Below, piece by piece: positions 1 to 6,706 of a stretch of DNA of 18,274 nt. Within the stretch, counting starts at the first letter, position 1; every line of letters begins with the position of its first letter. The translations under genes and the position numbers were made by a program. This DNA is from an uncultured Collinsella sp. (GTDB lineage Bacteria > Actinomycetota > Coriobacteriia > Coriobacteriales > Coriobacteriaceae): NCBI GenBank assembly GCA_900549355.1, contig UROA01000017.1, positions 1 through 18,274 of the forward strand. The letters run 5' to 3'. Under the pieces are notes generated by a model. The model was not told where the DNA came from. It made no database searches and saw nothing but the letters and a program-made list of their open reading frames with translations.

Positions 1-769
1 GGATCTCCATACGCTTGGCCTTGGTCTCCAGGTAGGTGGAGTAGTTGCCCTTGTAGGGATAAAGGTGACCGCGGTCGACCTCGCAGATCCACTCGGCAAC
101 GTTATCCAGGAAGTAGCGATCGTGCGTGACGGCAAGCACCGCGCCCTGGTAGTTGTGCAGGAAGTGCTCGAGCCACAGGATCGATTCGGCGTCCAGGTGG
201 TTCGTGGGCTCGTCGAGCAGCAGCAGGTCGGGAGCCTCGAGCAGCAGCTTGCACAGGGCCACGCGACGGCGCTCGCCGCCGGAAAGCACGTTAACCGGCA
301 TGTCGGAATCGGGCAGCTGCAGGGCGTCCATGGCCTGACCGAGCTTGGAATCGATATCCCAGCCGTCGGCGGCGTCGATCTCGTCCTGGAGCTTGCCCAT
401 CTCGGCCATGAGGGCATCCATGTCGCAATCCGGGTCGCACATCTCCTCGCCGATCTTATTGAAGCGATCGACCTTGGCGATCATATCGCCAAACGCCATG
501 CGCACGTTCTCGATGACGGTCTTGTCGTCATCGAGCGGCGGCTCCTGCTGCAGGATGCCCACAGTGTAGCCGGGGGTGAGCCTGGCATCGCCGTTGGAGA
601 CCTCCTCGATGCCGGCCATGATCTTGAGCAGGGTCGACTTGCCCATGCCGTTGGGACCCACAACGCCGATCTTGGCACCGGGGTAGAAGCTCAGGGTCAC
701 GTCGTCAAGGATCACCTTGTCGCCATGGGCCTTGCGAGCCTGATACATCTGGTAGATAAACTCAGCCAT
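1..769 (-). CDS. ettA: Energy-dependent translational throttle protein EttA (ABC-F ATPase), C-terminus cut by window edge
   Basis: The minus-strand frame from an ATG at 769 stays open to the window edge and gives the first 256 residues of an ABC-F ATPase. The first nucleotide-binding domain is complete: Walker A GPNGMGKST at residues 38-46, the signature LSGGERRRVALC at about 162-173, Walker B with LLLLDEPTNHLD at about 182-193, and the switch histidine in VTHDRYFLDN at about 214-223. The opening MAEFIYQM and the run PGAKIGVVG are typical of EttA rather than other ABC-F members. EttA binds the ribosomal E site and gates early elongation according to the ADP/ATP ratio (family knowledge). The second ATPase domain lies outside the window. 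Upstream is an AAAGGA about 11 nt before the ATG and an AGG closer in, so the ribosome site is only moderate. The family call is firm; only the distal half is unseen. Confidence 0.93.
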   Translation of the reverse strand, partial: MAEFIYQMYQARKAHGDKVILDDVTLSFYPGAKIGVVGPNGMGKSTLLKIMAGIEEVSNGDARLTPGYTVGILQQEPPLDDDKTVIENVRMAFGDMIAKVDRFNKIGEEMCDPDCDMDALMAEMGKLQDEIDAADGWDIDSKLGQAMDALQLPDSDMPVNVLSGGERRRVALCKLLLEAPDLLLLDEPTNHLDAESILWLEHFLHNYQGAVLAVTHDRYFLDNVAEWICEVDRGHLYPYKGNYSTYLETKAKRMEI

Positions 770-860
770 ATGCCTGTTTTATCCTTTCTACCTGCTGTTT
801 TCCTATTCTTGTTTCGCTTTAGTGGAAACGAAATGAGGAAACCAGCTCTGAAACTTAACG

Positions 861-888
861 AAAAAGGGGCATGGTTGCCCATACCCCC
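861..888 (-). terminator. Intrinsic terminator of the sdpR-sdpI operon
   Basis: Read leftward, a 9-bp stem (866-874 with 879-887, one G-U wobble) closed by a four-base loop is followed by a run of five U (865-861). It lies about 67 bases past the sdpI stop codon and before ettA, so it most likely ends the sdpRI transcript. The wobble pairs in the minus-strand RNA but is a C-A mismatch in the plus-strand RNA, which supports the leftward direction. Confidence 0.75.
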
Positions 889-954
889 TAATACTACCTG
901 GGAAAAGTTCCCCCGGAACATACTATGAACTGCGTACGCTAGTTTTCCGCAACC

Positions 955-1659
955 TTAGCGAGCGGCTCGCTGCGATTTGCGCCACAGCAGATACGAGTAG
1001 ACGTAGACGGCTCCAACCGAACCAAACGCCAGAACCGCAATCACCGCGGCGACGACTTCACTCGAAAGCACGCTGCCTGCCACGCCCATCACAATCAGGC
1101 CAAAGCCCAGCACCATAAAGCAGGCACCGCCAAAGCGCTGCGTACGGCGCCAGTTCTCGGGATTGGCAAGCGCCCAAGGCGTCTTGATACCGAGCGTATA
1201 GTTCTGCTTCACACGCGGCAAGTAGTTGCCTACGCCGATGAACAGCAAACCGACAACACCGGAAATCAGCACGTTAACCGAACCGACCGCCGGCACCACG
1301 CCCCAGACCGTAAGCTCTCCCAGCCAGCTTATGGCGCACATGAACAAGGTGAAGGCGATTACGAAGCCCTGATAGAACTTGCCCGAGGTTCGATATGCCT
1401 CACCTTTGGGATCGATGCGCGGCACCACGCAGAACATTGCGAGAAGCACCAGAGGCAATGCGCCGAGCGCCGATGCCATCCAGCTGGGACCCCAACCGTC
1501 GACGGCGCCGTTCGCGCCCCAGTGCGTGGGAATCTGCCCGGGCAAGCTCGGCATCACCATGAGGTGCGCTACGACATTGGCGACGCACAGAGCGATCAGC
1601 GCAATCCACACACGCCGCGATACCCCCGTGGGGTGAATGCCCTTGTTTTCGTTATTCAT
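955..1659 (-). CDS. sdpI: SdpI family membrane protein (DUF1648 plus SdpI domain)
   Basis: A 234-residue integral membrane protein. Hydrophobic helices fall roughly at residues 16-36, 61-80, 96-118, 125-145, 176-194 and 200-226. The DUF1648 motif with P-x-HW-x3-G-x2-DG lies at 40-56, and the SdpI-type stretch GNYLPRVKQNYTLGIKTPWA is at 144-163. In Bacillus subtilis, SdpI gives immunity to the SdpC killing factor and sequesters SdpR at the membrane. I infer a similar immunity or sensing role, but no sdpABC toxin genes are visible here. The ATG at 1659 is chosen because GGAAGG lies 8 nt upstream; an in-frame GTG three codons earlier lacks such a site. The gene overlaps the sdpR stop by 8 nt, so translation is probably coupled. 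Confidence 0.87.
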   Translation of the reverse strand: MNNENKGIHPTGVSRRVWIALIALCVANVVAHLMVMPSLPGQIPTHWGANGAVDGWGPSWMASALGALPLVLLAMFCVVPRIDPKGEAYRTSGKFYQGFVIAFTLFMCAISWLGELTVWGVVPAVGSVNVLISGVVGLLFIGVGNYLPRVKQNYTLGIKTPWALANPENWRRTQRFGGACFMVLGFGLIVMGVAGSVLSSEVVAAVIAVLAFGSVGAVYVYSYLLWRKSQRAAR

Positions 1660-1930
1660 CCTTATCACCTTCCGTGTTTGTAAAGCCCATAAACCAACCG
1701 ATCAAGTCCTGCATGACGGTGGTGTTTAAGCTGTAAACGATGTTTTGGCCATGACGTTCGTCGGTCACCAACCCGGCGTTTTTGAGCGTCGCCAAGTGAT
1801 GGCTCAACGACGGCTTGCTGATGTCAAAATGTTCGGCAAGCTCCCCGGCCGTGCGATTGCCCTCGCGCAGCAACTCCAAAATGCGCCGTCGCGTTGGATC
1901 GGCAAGCGCCTTAAAACCCTCTCCCGGCAT
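1652..1930 (-). CDS. sdpR: ArsR-family autorepressor, SdpR type
   Basis: A 92-residue winged helix-turn-helix protein. The start of the domain reads FKALADPTRRRILELL (residues 6-21), the recognition helix covers about 38-52 (SKPSLSHHLATLKNAG), and the wing is RHGQNIVYSLN at 59-69. No ELCVC-type metal site is present, which separates it from metal sensors and fits SdpR, a repressor controlled by SdpI through membrane capture in Bacillus. The short length and the direct coupling to sdpI support this. The ATG at 1930 is chosen because AAAGGAGGT sits just upstream (4 nt spacing); two ATGs at 1948 and 1945 would extend the protein by six residues with no good ribosome site. A promoter and a palindrome lie directly upstream, consistent with autoregulation. 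Confidence 0.88.
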   Translation of the reverse strand: MPGEGFKALADPTRRRILELLREGNRTAGELAEHFDISKPSLSHHLATLKNAGLVTDERHGQNIVYSLNTTVMQDLIGWFMGFTNTEGDKDE

Positions 1931-1964
1931 AAGACCTCCTTTCATCATCTCTCATGACGCGCAC

Positions 1965-1993
1965 ACTATACTCGATATTTAGATGTTTGTCTA
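1965..1993 (-). promoter_or_regulatory. Promoter of sdpRI
   Basis: Read leftward, a -35-like TAGACA (1993-1988) and a -10 TATAGT (1970-1965) are separated by 17 bp, about 35 bp before the sdpR start codon. The -35 hexamer lies inside the palindrome at 1979-1994. Confidence 0.65.
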
Positions 1994-1994
1994 A
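1979..1994. promoter_or_regulatory. Candidate SdpR operator (palindrome over the -35 box)
   Basis: The perfect inverted repeat TTAGA-N6-TCTAA covers the -35 element and start of the spacer of the sdpR promoter. A further TATCTAATCTAA with the same half-site lies just upstream at about 1996-2007. ArsR repressors commonly bind such AT-rich dyads over their own promoter, so autorepression by SdpR is a direct inference. Confidence 0.6.
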
Positions 1995-2010
1995 CTATCT
2001 AATCTAACAC

Positions 2011-2109
2011 TCAAAAAAAATAGCCGCCATCGCGTAATGCGAAGACGGCCACTTCTCACGCTACAAACGTGTTTCGGAGTTGGTCAACCCGCGGCAACGG
2101 GTGCCATCT
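2011..2109 (-). ncRNA. Candidate small RNA of about 100 nt between sdpR and tcdA
   Basis: A good leftward promoter (2116-2144) predicts a transcript starting near 2109 and ending at the terminator at 2013-2049, about 100 nt later. The only reading frame in it is a seven-codon ATG frame without a ribosome site. The RNA can form a hairpin ACCCG-N6-CGGGT near its 5' end (about 2089-2104), a small CACG-N7-CGTG stem (about 2058-2072), then the terminator stem. I do not recognise a known family: the SRP RNA, 6S and tmRNA hallmarks are not seen. It could also be a leader remnant or an antisense start product. This is inference from promoter and terminator spacing only. Confidence 0.45.
2013..2049 (-). 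terminator. Strong intrinsic terminator, leftward
   Basis: An 11-bp stem (2049-2039 with 2033-2023; one U-U mismatch and one G-U wobble) has a five-base loop and is followed by U-A-U8 (2022-2013). The wobble position would be a C-A mismatch in plus-strand RNA and the U-run is on the minus strand, so it works leftward. It does not follow any leftward protein gene, because the next gene to the right, tcdA, is on the plus strand. Confidence 0.75.
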
Positions 2110-2115
2110 GCTTCA

Positions 2116-2144
2116 ATCTTATGCGAATCCCGATCCCATTTCAA
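2116..2144 (-). promoter_or_regulatory. Promoter of the candidate small RNA
   Basis: Read leftward, TTGAAA (2144-2139) and TAAGAT (2121-2116) are spaced by exactly 17 bp, close to the sigma-70 consensus. It points away from tcdA and towards the terminator at 2013-2049. Confidence 0.6.
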
Positions 2145-2157
2145 CAAGCTCCAAGGG

Positions 2158-2187
2158 CTCAAATGGAATCGCAATAATACCTATAAT
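2158..2187 (+). promoter_or_regulatory. Promoter of the tcdA-tatD pair
   Basis: A perfect -10 TATAAT lies at 2182-2187, about 44 bp before the tcdA start codon. The -35 is weak (CTCAAA at 2158-2163 with 18 bp spacing). It is divergent from, and about 40 bp away from, the leftward small-RNA promoter. Confidence 0.5.
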
Positions 2188-2230
2188 GGCGATAGCTAAA
2201 ACACGACCGACTCCCCATCGGAGGATATCT

Positions 2231-3028
2231 ATGACCGAAACCGCAGCCGCAGCCCCCATCGAGACACGCGACACCAAGCTCGAGATCATCATGGGCCGCG
2301 AGGCACTCGACAAGCTCGCCGATGCTACGGTGCTGGTGCTCGGCTGCGGAGGCGTGGGCTCCAACTGCTGCGAGGCACTCGCCCGCGGCGGCATCGGTCA
2401 TTTCGTCATTCTGGATAAGGACGTCATCGCGCCCAGCAATATCAACCGTCAGGCCATCGCCTTTCACAGCACCATCGGAAAGCGCAAAGTCGACGTCATG
2501 GAGGCTATGATTCACGACATCAACCCTACCGCTACCGTCATCAAACGCACCGAATACCTGCTGAGCGACAACATCGATGATTTCTTCGCGAGCGTTTTGG
2601 AGCAGACGGACGGCAAGCTCGACTACGTCGTCGACGCCATCGACACCATCTCGGCCAAGCTCACCATTGCCAAATATGCTCAGGACCACGACATCCGTTT
2701 GGTTAGCTCCATGGGCGGGGCCAACAAGCTCCATCCCGAGTGCCTCCGCTTTGCCGACATCTTCGATACGGTACGTGACCCCATGAGCCGCATCATGCGC
2801 AAAGAATGCAAGAAGCGCGGAATCAAGAGCCTGCACGTGCTGTTTAGCTGCGAGGAATCGGTTAAGACCCAACCCCGCGACCCTTCCAACATCCACGAGC
2901 GTACCGAACTCGGAACCGCCAGCTTTATGCCGCCCATCATGGGTCAGATGATTGCCGGCGAGGTTATCCGCCAGATCAGCGGGCGCGGCACTGAGCGCGT
3001 GCGCGCTGATGGCCAGCGCCTGGACTAG
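2231..3028 (+). CDS. tcdA: tRNA threonylcarbamoyladenosine dehydratase TcdA (E1-like ThiF/MoeB fold)
   Basis: A 265-residue E1-like enzyme that uses ATP to cyclise t6A at position 37 of ANN-decoding tRNAs to ct6A (family knowledge). The Rossmann ATP loop GCGGVGSN is at residues 38-45, the acidic LDKD at 61-64, the N-x-N-R signature around 70-73, and VVDAIDTISAKL follows at about 137-148. The C-terminal region with DPMSRIMRKECKKRG and the G-T-ASFMPPIMGQMIAG stretch matches TcdA/CsdL rather than MoeB or ThiF, and no zinc-binding CxxC pair is present. The ATG at 2231 is preceded by GGAGG with 6 nt spacing; an open upstream extension to 2069 has no ribosome site. The downstream tatD-like gene follows with no gap. 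Confidence 0.93.
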   Translation: MTETAAAAPIETRDTKLEIIMGREALDKLADATVLVLGCGGVGSNCCEALARGGIGHFVILDKDVIAPSNINRQAIAFHSTIGKRKVDVMEAMIHDINPTATVIKRTEYLLSDNIDDFFASVLEQTDGKLDYVVDAIDTISAKLTIAKYAQDHDIRLVSSMGGANKLHPECLRFADIFDTVRDPMSRIMRKECKKRGIKSLHVLFSCEESVKTQPRDPSNIHERTELGTASFMPPIMGQMIAGEVIRQISGRGTERVRADGQRLD

Positions 3029-3042
3029 TGGAGCGCGCCGAG

Positions 3043-3825
3043 ATGGGGCCCCAGTTAATTGATGCACACTGCCATCTTGATTTAATGGCTCACCCGGACG
3101 CCGTTGCCGATGAGGCGACGGCACTGGGCTTGGGTCTATTTGATTGCGGCGTCGATCCACGCGACTTTTCGGCCGCAAACGAGCGTGCCCGTCGCCAACC
3201 AGGCATCATCGCCGGCATTGGGCTTCACCCCTGGTGGCTCGCCGACGGCCGCTGTGGTTCTACCGAAGTCGATCTGCTTTGCGAAGTTGCCGCCCAAGAG
3301 CGCCACATCGGCGAAGTCGGACTCGACTTTTCCGAGCGCTTTGCCGGAAGCGAGTCGCTGCAAATACAGGCACTTGACCGGCTCTGCGATGTGCTCGTGC
3401 AGCGTCCTCTTGCCGGGCGCGTGATATCAATTCACGCCGTTCGTTCGGCAGGAACCGTACTGGACACCCTCGAATCGCACGGATTACTCATCCCAAACCC
3501 CGACTCCCCCGTTATCATCTTCCACTGGTTTAGCGGTACTTCGAACGAACTCGTCCGCGCGCGTAATGCGGGCTGCTATTTTTCCGTCAACGAGCGTATG
3601 CTCGCCACCAAGCGCGGTCGCGAATACGTACGACAGATTCCACTCGACCGTTTACTGCTCGAGACCGATGCACCGGCGGAGGCAAACGCAGAAACAAGCG
3701 CGCAGTCGCTCATTAGATCACTCACAAGGGCCTCAGAACGCATCGCCTCACTCAAAAACTGTGACGCAAAGCGCATCGAGTCGGCAGATTTAGCAAATGC
3801 GCACGCTGTTTTTGACCTTCGCTAA
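3043..3825 (+). CDS. TatD-family metal-dependent hydrolase
   Basis: A 260-residue TIM-barrel hydrolase with all TatD metal ligands visible: H9-x-H11 in DAHCHLD, E91 in IGEVGLDF, H131 in ISIHAV, H161 in IIFHWFSG and D209 in LLLETDAP. TatD enzymes are Mg-dependent 3'-5' DNA exonucleases or related hydrolases in the cytoplasm; the exact substrate cannot be read here. The sequence is more divergent than core TatD, as in the short TatD-like subfamily. The ATG at 3043 has GGAG 9 nt upstream. A GTG at 3028 that overlaps the tcdA stop by one base is an alternative adding five residues. It is probably co-transcribed with tcdA. Confidence 0.85.
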   Translation: MGPQLIDAHCHLDLMAHPDAVADEATALGLGLFDCGVDPRDFSAANERARRQPGIIAGIGLHPWWLADGRCGSTEVDLLCEVAAQERHIGEVGLDFSERFAGSESLQIQALDRLCDVLVQRPLAGRVISIHAVRSAGTVLDTLESHGLLIPNPDSPVIIFHWFSGTSNELVRARNAGCYFSVNERMLATKRGREYVRQIPLDRLLLETDAPAEANAETSAQSLIRSLTRASERIASLKNCDAKRIESADLANAHAVFDLR

Positions 3826-3847
3826 CCCCTGTGGGCTAAAATGCCAA

Positions 3848-3876
3848 GGGACATGCGAATCGCACAACGCAGTCCC
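3848..3876. terminator. Possible bidirectional terminator between convergent genes
   Basis: GGGAC-A-TGCG pairs with CGCA-GTCCC around a ten-base loop (9-bp stem with one bulge), between the tatD-like stop and the FGGY kinase stop. Neither side has a clear U-run (TATTGG rightward; TTGGCATTTT leftward), so it is a weak call. The placement between converging genes is the main support. Confidence 0.4.
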
Positions 3877-3904
3877 TATTGGTAGGCAGTACAATTCGGC
3901 AGCA

Positions 3905-5422
3905 TTACACCAATTCGTGCATGAGATCACGGTTGCGTGCATACAATTCGTCGAAGATATGACGGCGCGACGCATATAACTCGTGGGCAGTCATATCGGG
4001 CACGATTGTTTGCGCAACGCCAAGGACTCGGGCGAGTTCATCCCATGATGCATAGGCGCCACCTGCGAGAGCTGCCATGATGGCATCACCGAAGCATGCA
4101 CCCACCGTAACCTTGGCAACCGAGACCTCGCGCCCGCATACGTCGGCGATAGCCTGCATCCAAACTGGATTCTTGGTTCCACCTCCGACAAGCATAATGC
4201 GCCCAATTGGCAGTCCATGCTCTCGCTCGATAATGTCGACATGGGATGCAACGGTATACGCGACGCCTTCCAAGGCGGCGCGAACCATATGGGCTCGCGT
4301 ATGCCTTCCGGTCAGGCCAAAGAAGACGCCACGCGCCTCGGGATCGTTGAGCGGAGTACGCTCCCCCGCAAAGTACGGCAGACACAGGAGCCCATCGGCA
4401 CCCGGCGCCACATCGGCGGCATCATGCGCCATAACCGAATAGGCATCGGGACCACCGTGGCCCTCGGCCTCTACGGCGTCGCGATACAGCTCTTGGCGCA
4501 GCCACGATGTGAGTGCGCCCGCCGTATTGGTCCCCGCGCAGATCCCGTAAGTTCCGGGAATGATAAACGTCCCCGGCCACAGGCGGGCATCATCGATCAT
4601 ATGATCAGCTAGGTAGATGAAATACGCCGTACTCCCCAACTGAACCATCATATCGCCGGGACGGAATACACCCGTCGAAATGGCCTCGGCACCAGAATCG
4701 CCCGTTCCCACTAAGACAGGTGTCCCTGCCGCGAGCCCCGTCGCCTCAGCCGCACGCCGCGTAATCACCCCGGCAATATCGGTAGCCGACATTACCTCCG
4801 CCATCTGGTCAGGCCGGCAGAAACGAGCACATTCCCGAGCATCAACCTTCCAGGTGTAGCGGTCGTATAGGGGAAGAAAATCCTCCGCCAAATAACGGTC
4901 CACCGTAAAACGCCCCGTCAACTTTGCGCATAGAAACGATGACGCCGTCAGGAACTTCGCGGCACGTTCGTGCACCTCGGGCATATTCTCCTTAAACCAC
5001 AAGATCTTGGGAGCAATATCTGACGAACAGGGATCGTGCCCGAAAAGCTCGCGTGCGCGATCTGACCCATATTCGGAAAGAAGCTCGTCAATCTGCGGCT
5101 TCGAACGTGCATCGACTCCATACAAAATCGCGGGCGCCAGCGCGTTGCACTCGGTATCGACCGGCACACAGTCGCAACCCAATGCGGAAAGGCCCACGCA
5201 TCCGATCTGTGCCGCGTTAACCCCCGATCGCGCCACCAGCTCGCGCGACAAGCGGCAAAAATCGCCCCACCAAACTGCCTCCGCATCATGCTGGTACCAT
5301 CCGTCACACGGGTTGTCCGTCTCATGTCCACAAGAGGCTTGGCAAACGATGTTGCATCGATCATCGATTAAAACGCCTTTAGAGGCGCTTGTCCCAATAT
5401 CAATACCCAGATAGAGCGCCAT
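3905..5422 (-). CDS. FGGY-family carbohydrate kinase (xylulokinase-like)
   Basis: A 505-residue sugar kinase of usual FGGY length. The N-terminal phosphate loop GIDIGTSASKGVLID is at residues 6-20, the likely catalytic base D242 sits in VGTGDSGAEAISTG, the second phosphate motif VQLGSTAYF is at 260-268, and the adenosine motif LVGGGTKNPVW at 411-421. The sugar-contact segments differ from classical XylB: SALGCDC at 79-85 replaces the usual MHG-containing loop, and YGVDARS is at 101-107. The phosphorylated sugar is therefore unclear; pentuloses or similar ketoses are typical for the branch. It is the last gene of a five-gene leftward set, 6 bp after the BtpA-like gene, with GGGGAG upstream of its ATG. 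Confidence 0.85.
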   Translation of the reverse strand: MALYLGIDIGTSASKGVLIDDRCNIVCQASCGHETDNPCDGWYQHDAEAVWWGDFCRLSRELVARSGVNAAQIGCVGLSALGCDCVPVDTECNALAPAILYGVDARSKPQIDELLSEYGSDRARELFGHDPCSSDIAPKILWFKENMPEVHERAAKFLTASSFLCAKLTGRFTVDRYLAEDFLPLYDRYTWKVDARECARFCRPDQMAEVMSATDIAGVITRRAAEATGLAAGTPVLVGTGDSGAEAISTGVFRPGDMMVQLGSTAYFIYLADHMIDDARLWPGTFIIPGTYGICAGTNTAGALTSWLRQELYRDAVEAEGHGGPDAYSVMAHDAADVAPGADGLLCLPYFAGERTPLNDPEARGVFFGLTGRHTRAHMVRAALEGVAYTVASHVDIIEREHGLPIGRIMLVGGGTKNPVWMQAIADVCGREVSVAKVTVGACFGDAIMAALAGGAYASWDELARVLGVAQTIVPDMTAHELYASRRHIFDELYARNRDLMHELV

Positions 5423-5428
5423 GGGTGC

Positions 5429-6238
5429 CTACTCCCCTCGCGCCGTACGAGCGGCAGCCATAAAACGAGCTACCCGCTCAACATCAACCGGGGCATCCAG
5501 CTTTCCGTCGCGCGTTAAGCAGGTGCCGACAAACGCGCCATCGTAGTGAGCAAATACGTCAGCCACGGTATTTTCGCGACAACCGGTGCCACATACCACG
5601 GGTACTTCGCCAACACGCTCGCGGACTTCATCGGCAAGCTCGCCCGAAGCGCCACGACCGGCAGCCGAACCGCCGATGACCATTGCATCCGGAAGGCAAT
5701 TAAAGAGAAGTGAATCGGCAATGTCCGCAGTCGTGCGGTCGTTGAGATAAACCTCCCCCTCGCTCGTGATGAAGTGAAAAAGCTTGAGGTCGTCCAAGCG
5801 CAGCGCCGCCTTGCGACGCATGGTGTGAGCGAAATCTCGGTTAATCAGCCCAAGATCACCGGCCCAGGCACCGCAAAAATTGCAGCGTGTGAACTGCGCG
5901 TCGACGGCAGCGCACAGCTCGATTGTGGCATCACCGTCGTAAATAGCCTCAGCTCCCCAAGGGGTCGACAGATCATGGGATAGAGCCCCGATTACATAGC
6001 CCATCGATGCAAGGGTTGAGGGAGAAACGTGCTGCTCATAGGGCATCGAGAGCTCATTGGTAATCAAAATGCCATCGACACCGCCCTGCTGCAACGCCTC
6101 GAGATCGCGCTTGGCAGCTTCCACGACCTGCGACACGCTTCCGCCCGGGTAATACAGTGGATCGCCCGGCAGAGGACGCAGGTGCAGCATTCCGATAACC
6201 GGCTTTTCGGTCTTGAACATCGAAGTTAGAAACGACAT
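5429..6238 (-). CDS. BtpA/SgcQ family TIM-barrel protein
   Basis: A 269-residue protein with the BtpA hallmark GMLHLRPLPGDP at residues 16-27, then GVDGILITNELSMPY at 53-67 and a C-terminal VIGGSAAGRGAS phosphate-loop-like stretch. The family was named from a cyanobacterial photosystem I assembly factor, but in heterotrophs (E. coli SgcQ) it sits in sugar operons and its reaction is not established. The barrel and glycine-rich C-terminal loop suggest a phosphate-containing ligand (inference). The ATG at 6238 has AAGGAG 6 nt upstream; an ATG five codons earlier overlaps that site and is rejected. It lies between yjbQ and the FGGY kinase in the same operon. Confidence 0.85.
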   Translation of the reverse strand: MSFLTSMFKTEKPVIGMLHLRPLPGDPLYYPGGSVSQVVEAAKRDLEALQQGGVDGILITNELSMPYEQHVSPSTLASMGYVIGALSHDLSTPWGAEAIYDGDATIELCAAVDAQFTRCNFCGAWAGDLGLINRDFAHTMRRKAALRLDDLKLFHFITSEGEVYLNDRTTADIADSLLFNCLPDAMVIGGSAAGRGASGELADEVRERVGEVPVVCGTGCRENTVADVFAHYDGAFVGTCLTRDGKLDAPVDVERVARFMAAARTARGE

Positions 6239-6271
6239 AACGTGCTCCTTCATAGGGTTATTGCAGGGACG

Positions 6272-6706
6272 TTACTCCCCCAGCACCTCGACGTACACTT
6301 TTCGCTTCTGCGGACCGTCAAACTCCGCAAGATAGATGTTCTGGGCACCTCCACACACGATGTGGCCATCTTGGACGGGAAAGAAGCAACTGTTTCCACA
6401 AATCATGCTCTTGATATGCCCACAGGAGTTGTTGCCGGTGGCTCCATAGCTCGGCAGGAAGTGTGCGTGCGCGTAGGGGGCATCGAGTGGGGCGATGCGA
6501 TCGAGCGTCTCCATAAGATCCGTCTCCACGCAGGGCAGTCCCTCGTTTACCACGATTCCACAGGTCGTATGCGACAAAATAATCGCTGCCAAGCCATTGG
6601 TCACCGAGCTGCGTTCGATGGCGGCGTGCACGTCCTCGGTAATATCGATGAACTGGTCCGGAGCAGTCGATAGATAGCTCAATGTCTCGAGCGTCACCAT
6701 GTTCAC
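6272..6706 (-). CDS. YjbQ family protein (UPF0047, secondary thiamine-phosphate synthase type)
   Basis: A 144-residue protein with the YjbQ core: SHTTCGIVVNE at residues 45-55 (H46, N54, E55), NNSCGHIKS at 92-100 (H97) and LAEFDGPQKRKV at 126-137. The usual GTWQ before that last motif is GGAQ here (119-122), and cysteines replace the common small residues at 49 and 95. E. coli YjbQ has weak thiamine-phosphate synthase activity, but the physiological function is unknown; members often sit in sugar operons. The GTG at 6706 overlaps the preceding stop by 4 nt (GTGA) with AAGGGG 4 nt upstream. An ATG at 6700 is an equally possible start. Confidence 0.87.
   Translation of the reverse strand: MNMVTLETLSYLSTAPDQFIDITEDVHAAIERSSVTNGLAAIILSHTTCGIVVNEGLPCVETDLMETLDRIAPLDAPYAHAHFLPSYGATGNNSCGHIKSMICGNSCFFPVQDGHIVCGGAQNIYLAEFDGPQKRKVYVEVLGE

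Noticed and set aside
65..928. Plus-strand 287-codon frame at the left edge
   Set aside because: It is antisense to the clear EttA gene and has no ribosome site or family motif; long antisense frames are common in GC-rich codon usage.
2090..2108. Seven-codon frame in the small-RNA region as a leader peptide
   Set aside because: No ribosome site, no run of regulatory codons and no downstream gene in that direction before the terminator.
2159..3178. Minus-strand 339-codon frame
   Set aside because: It lies opposite tcdA, whose E1-like motifs are unambiguous; the antisense product has no recognisable domain.
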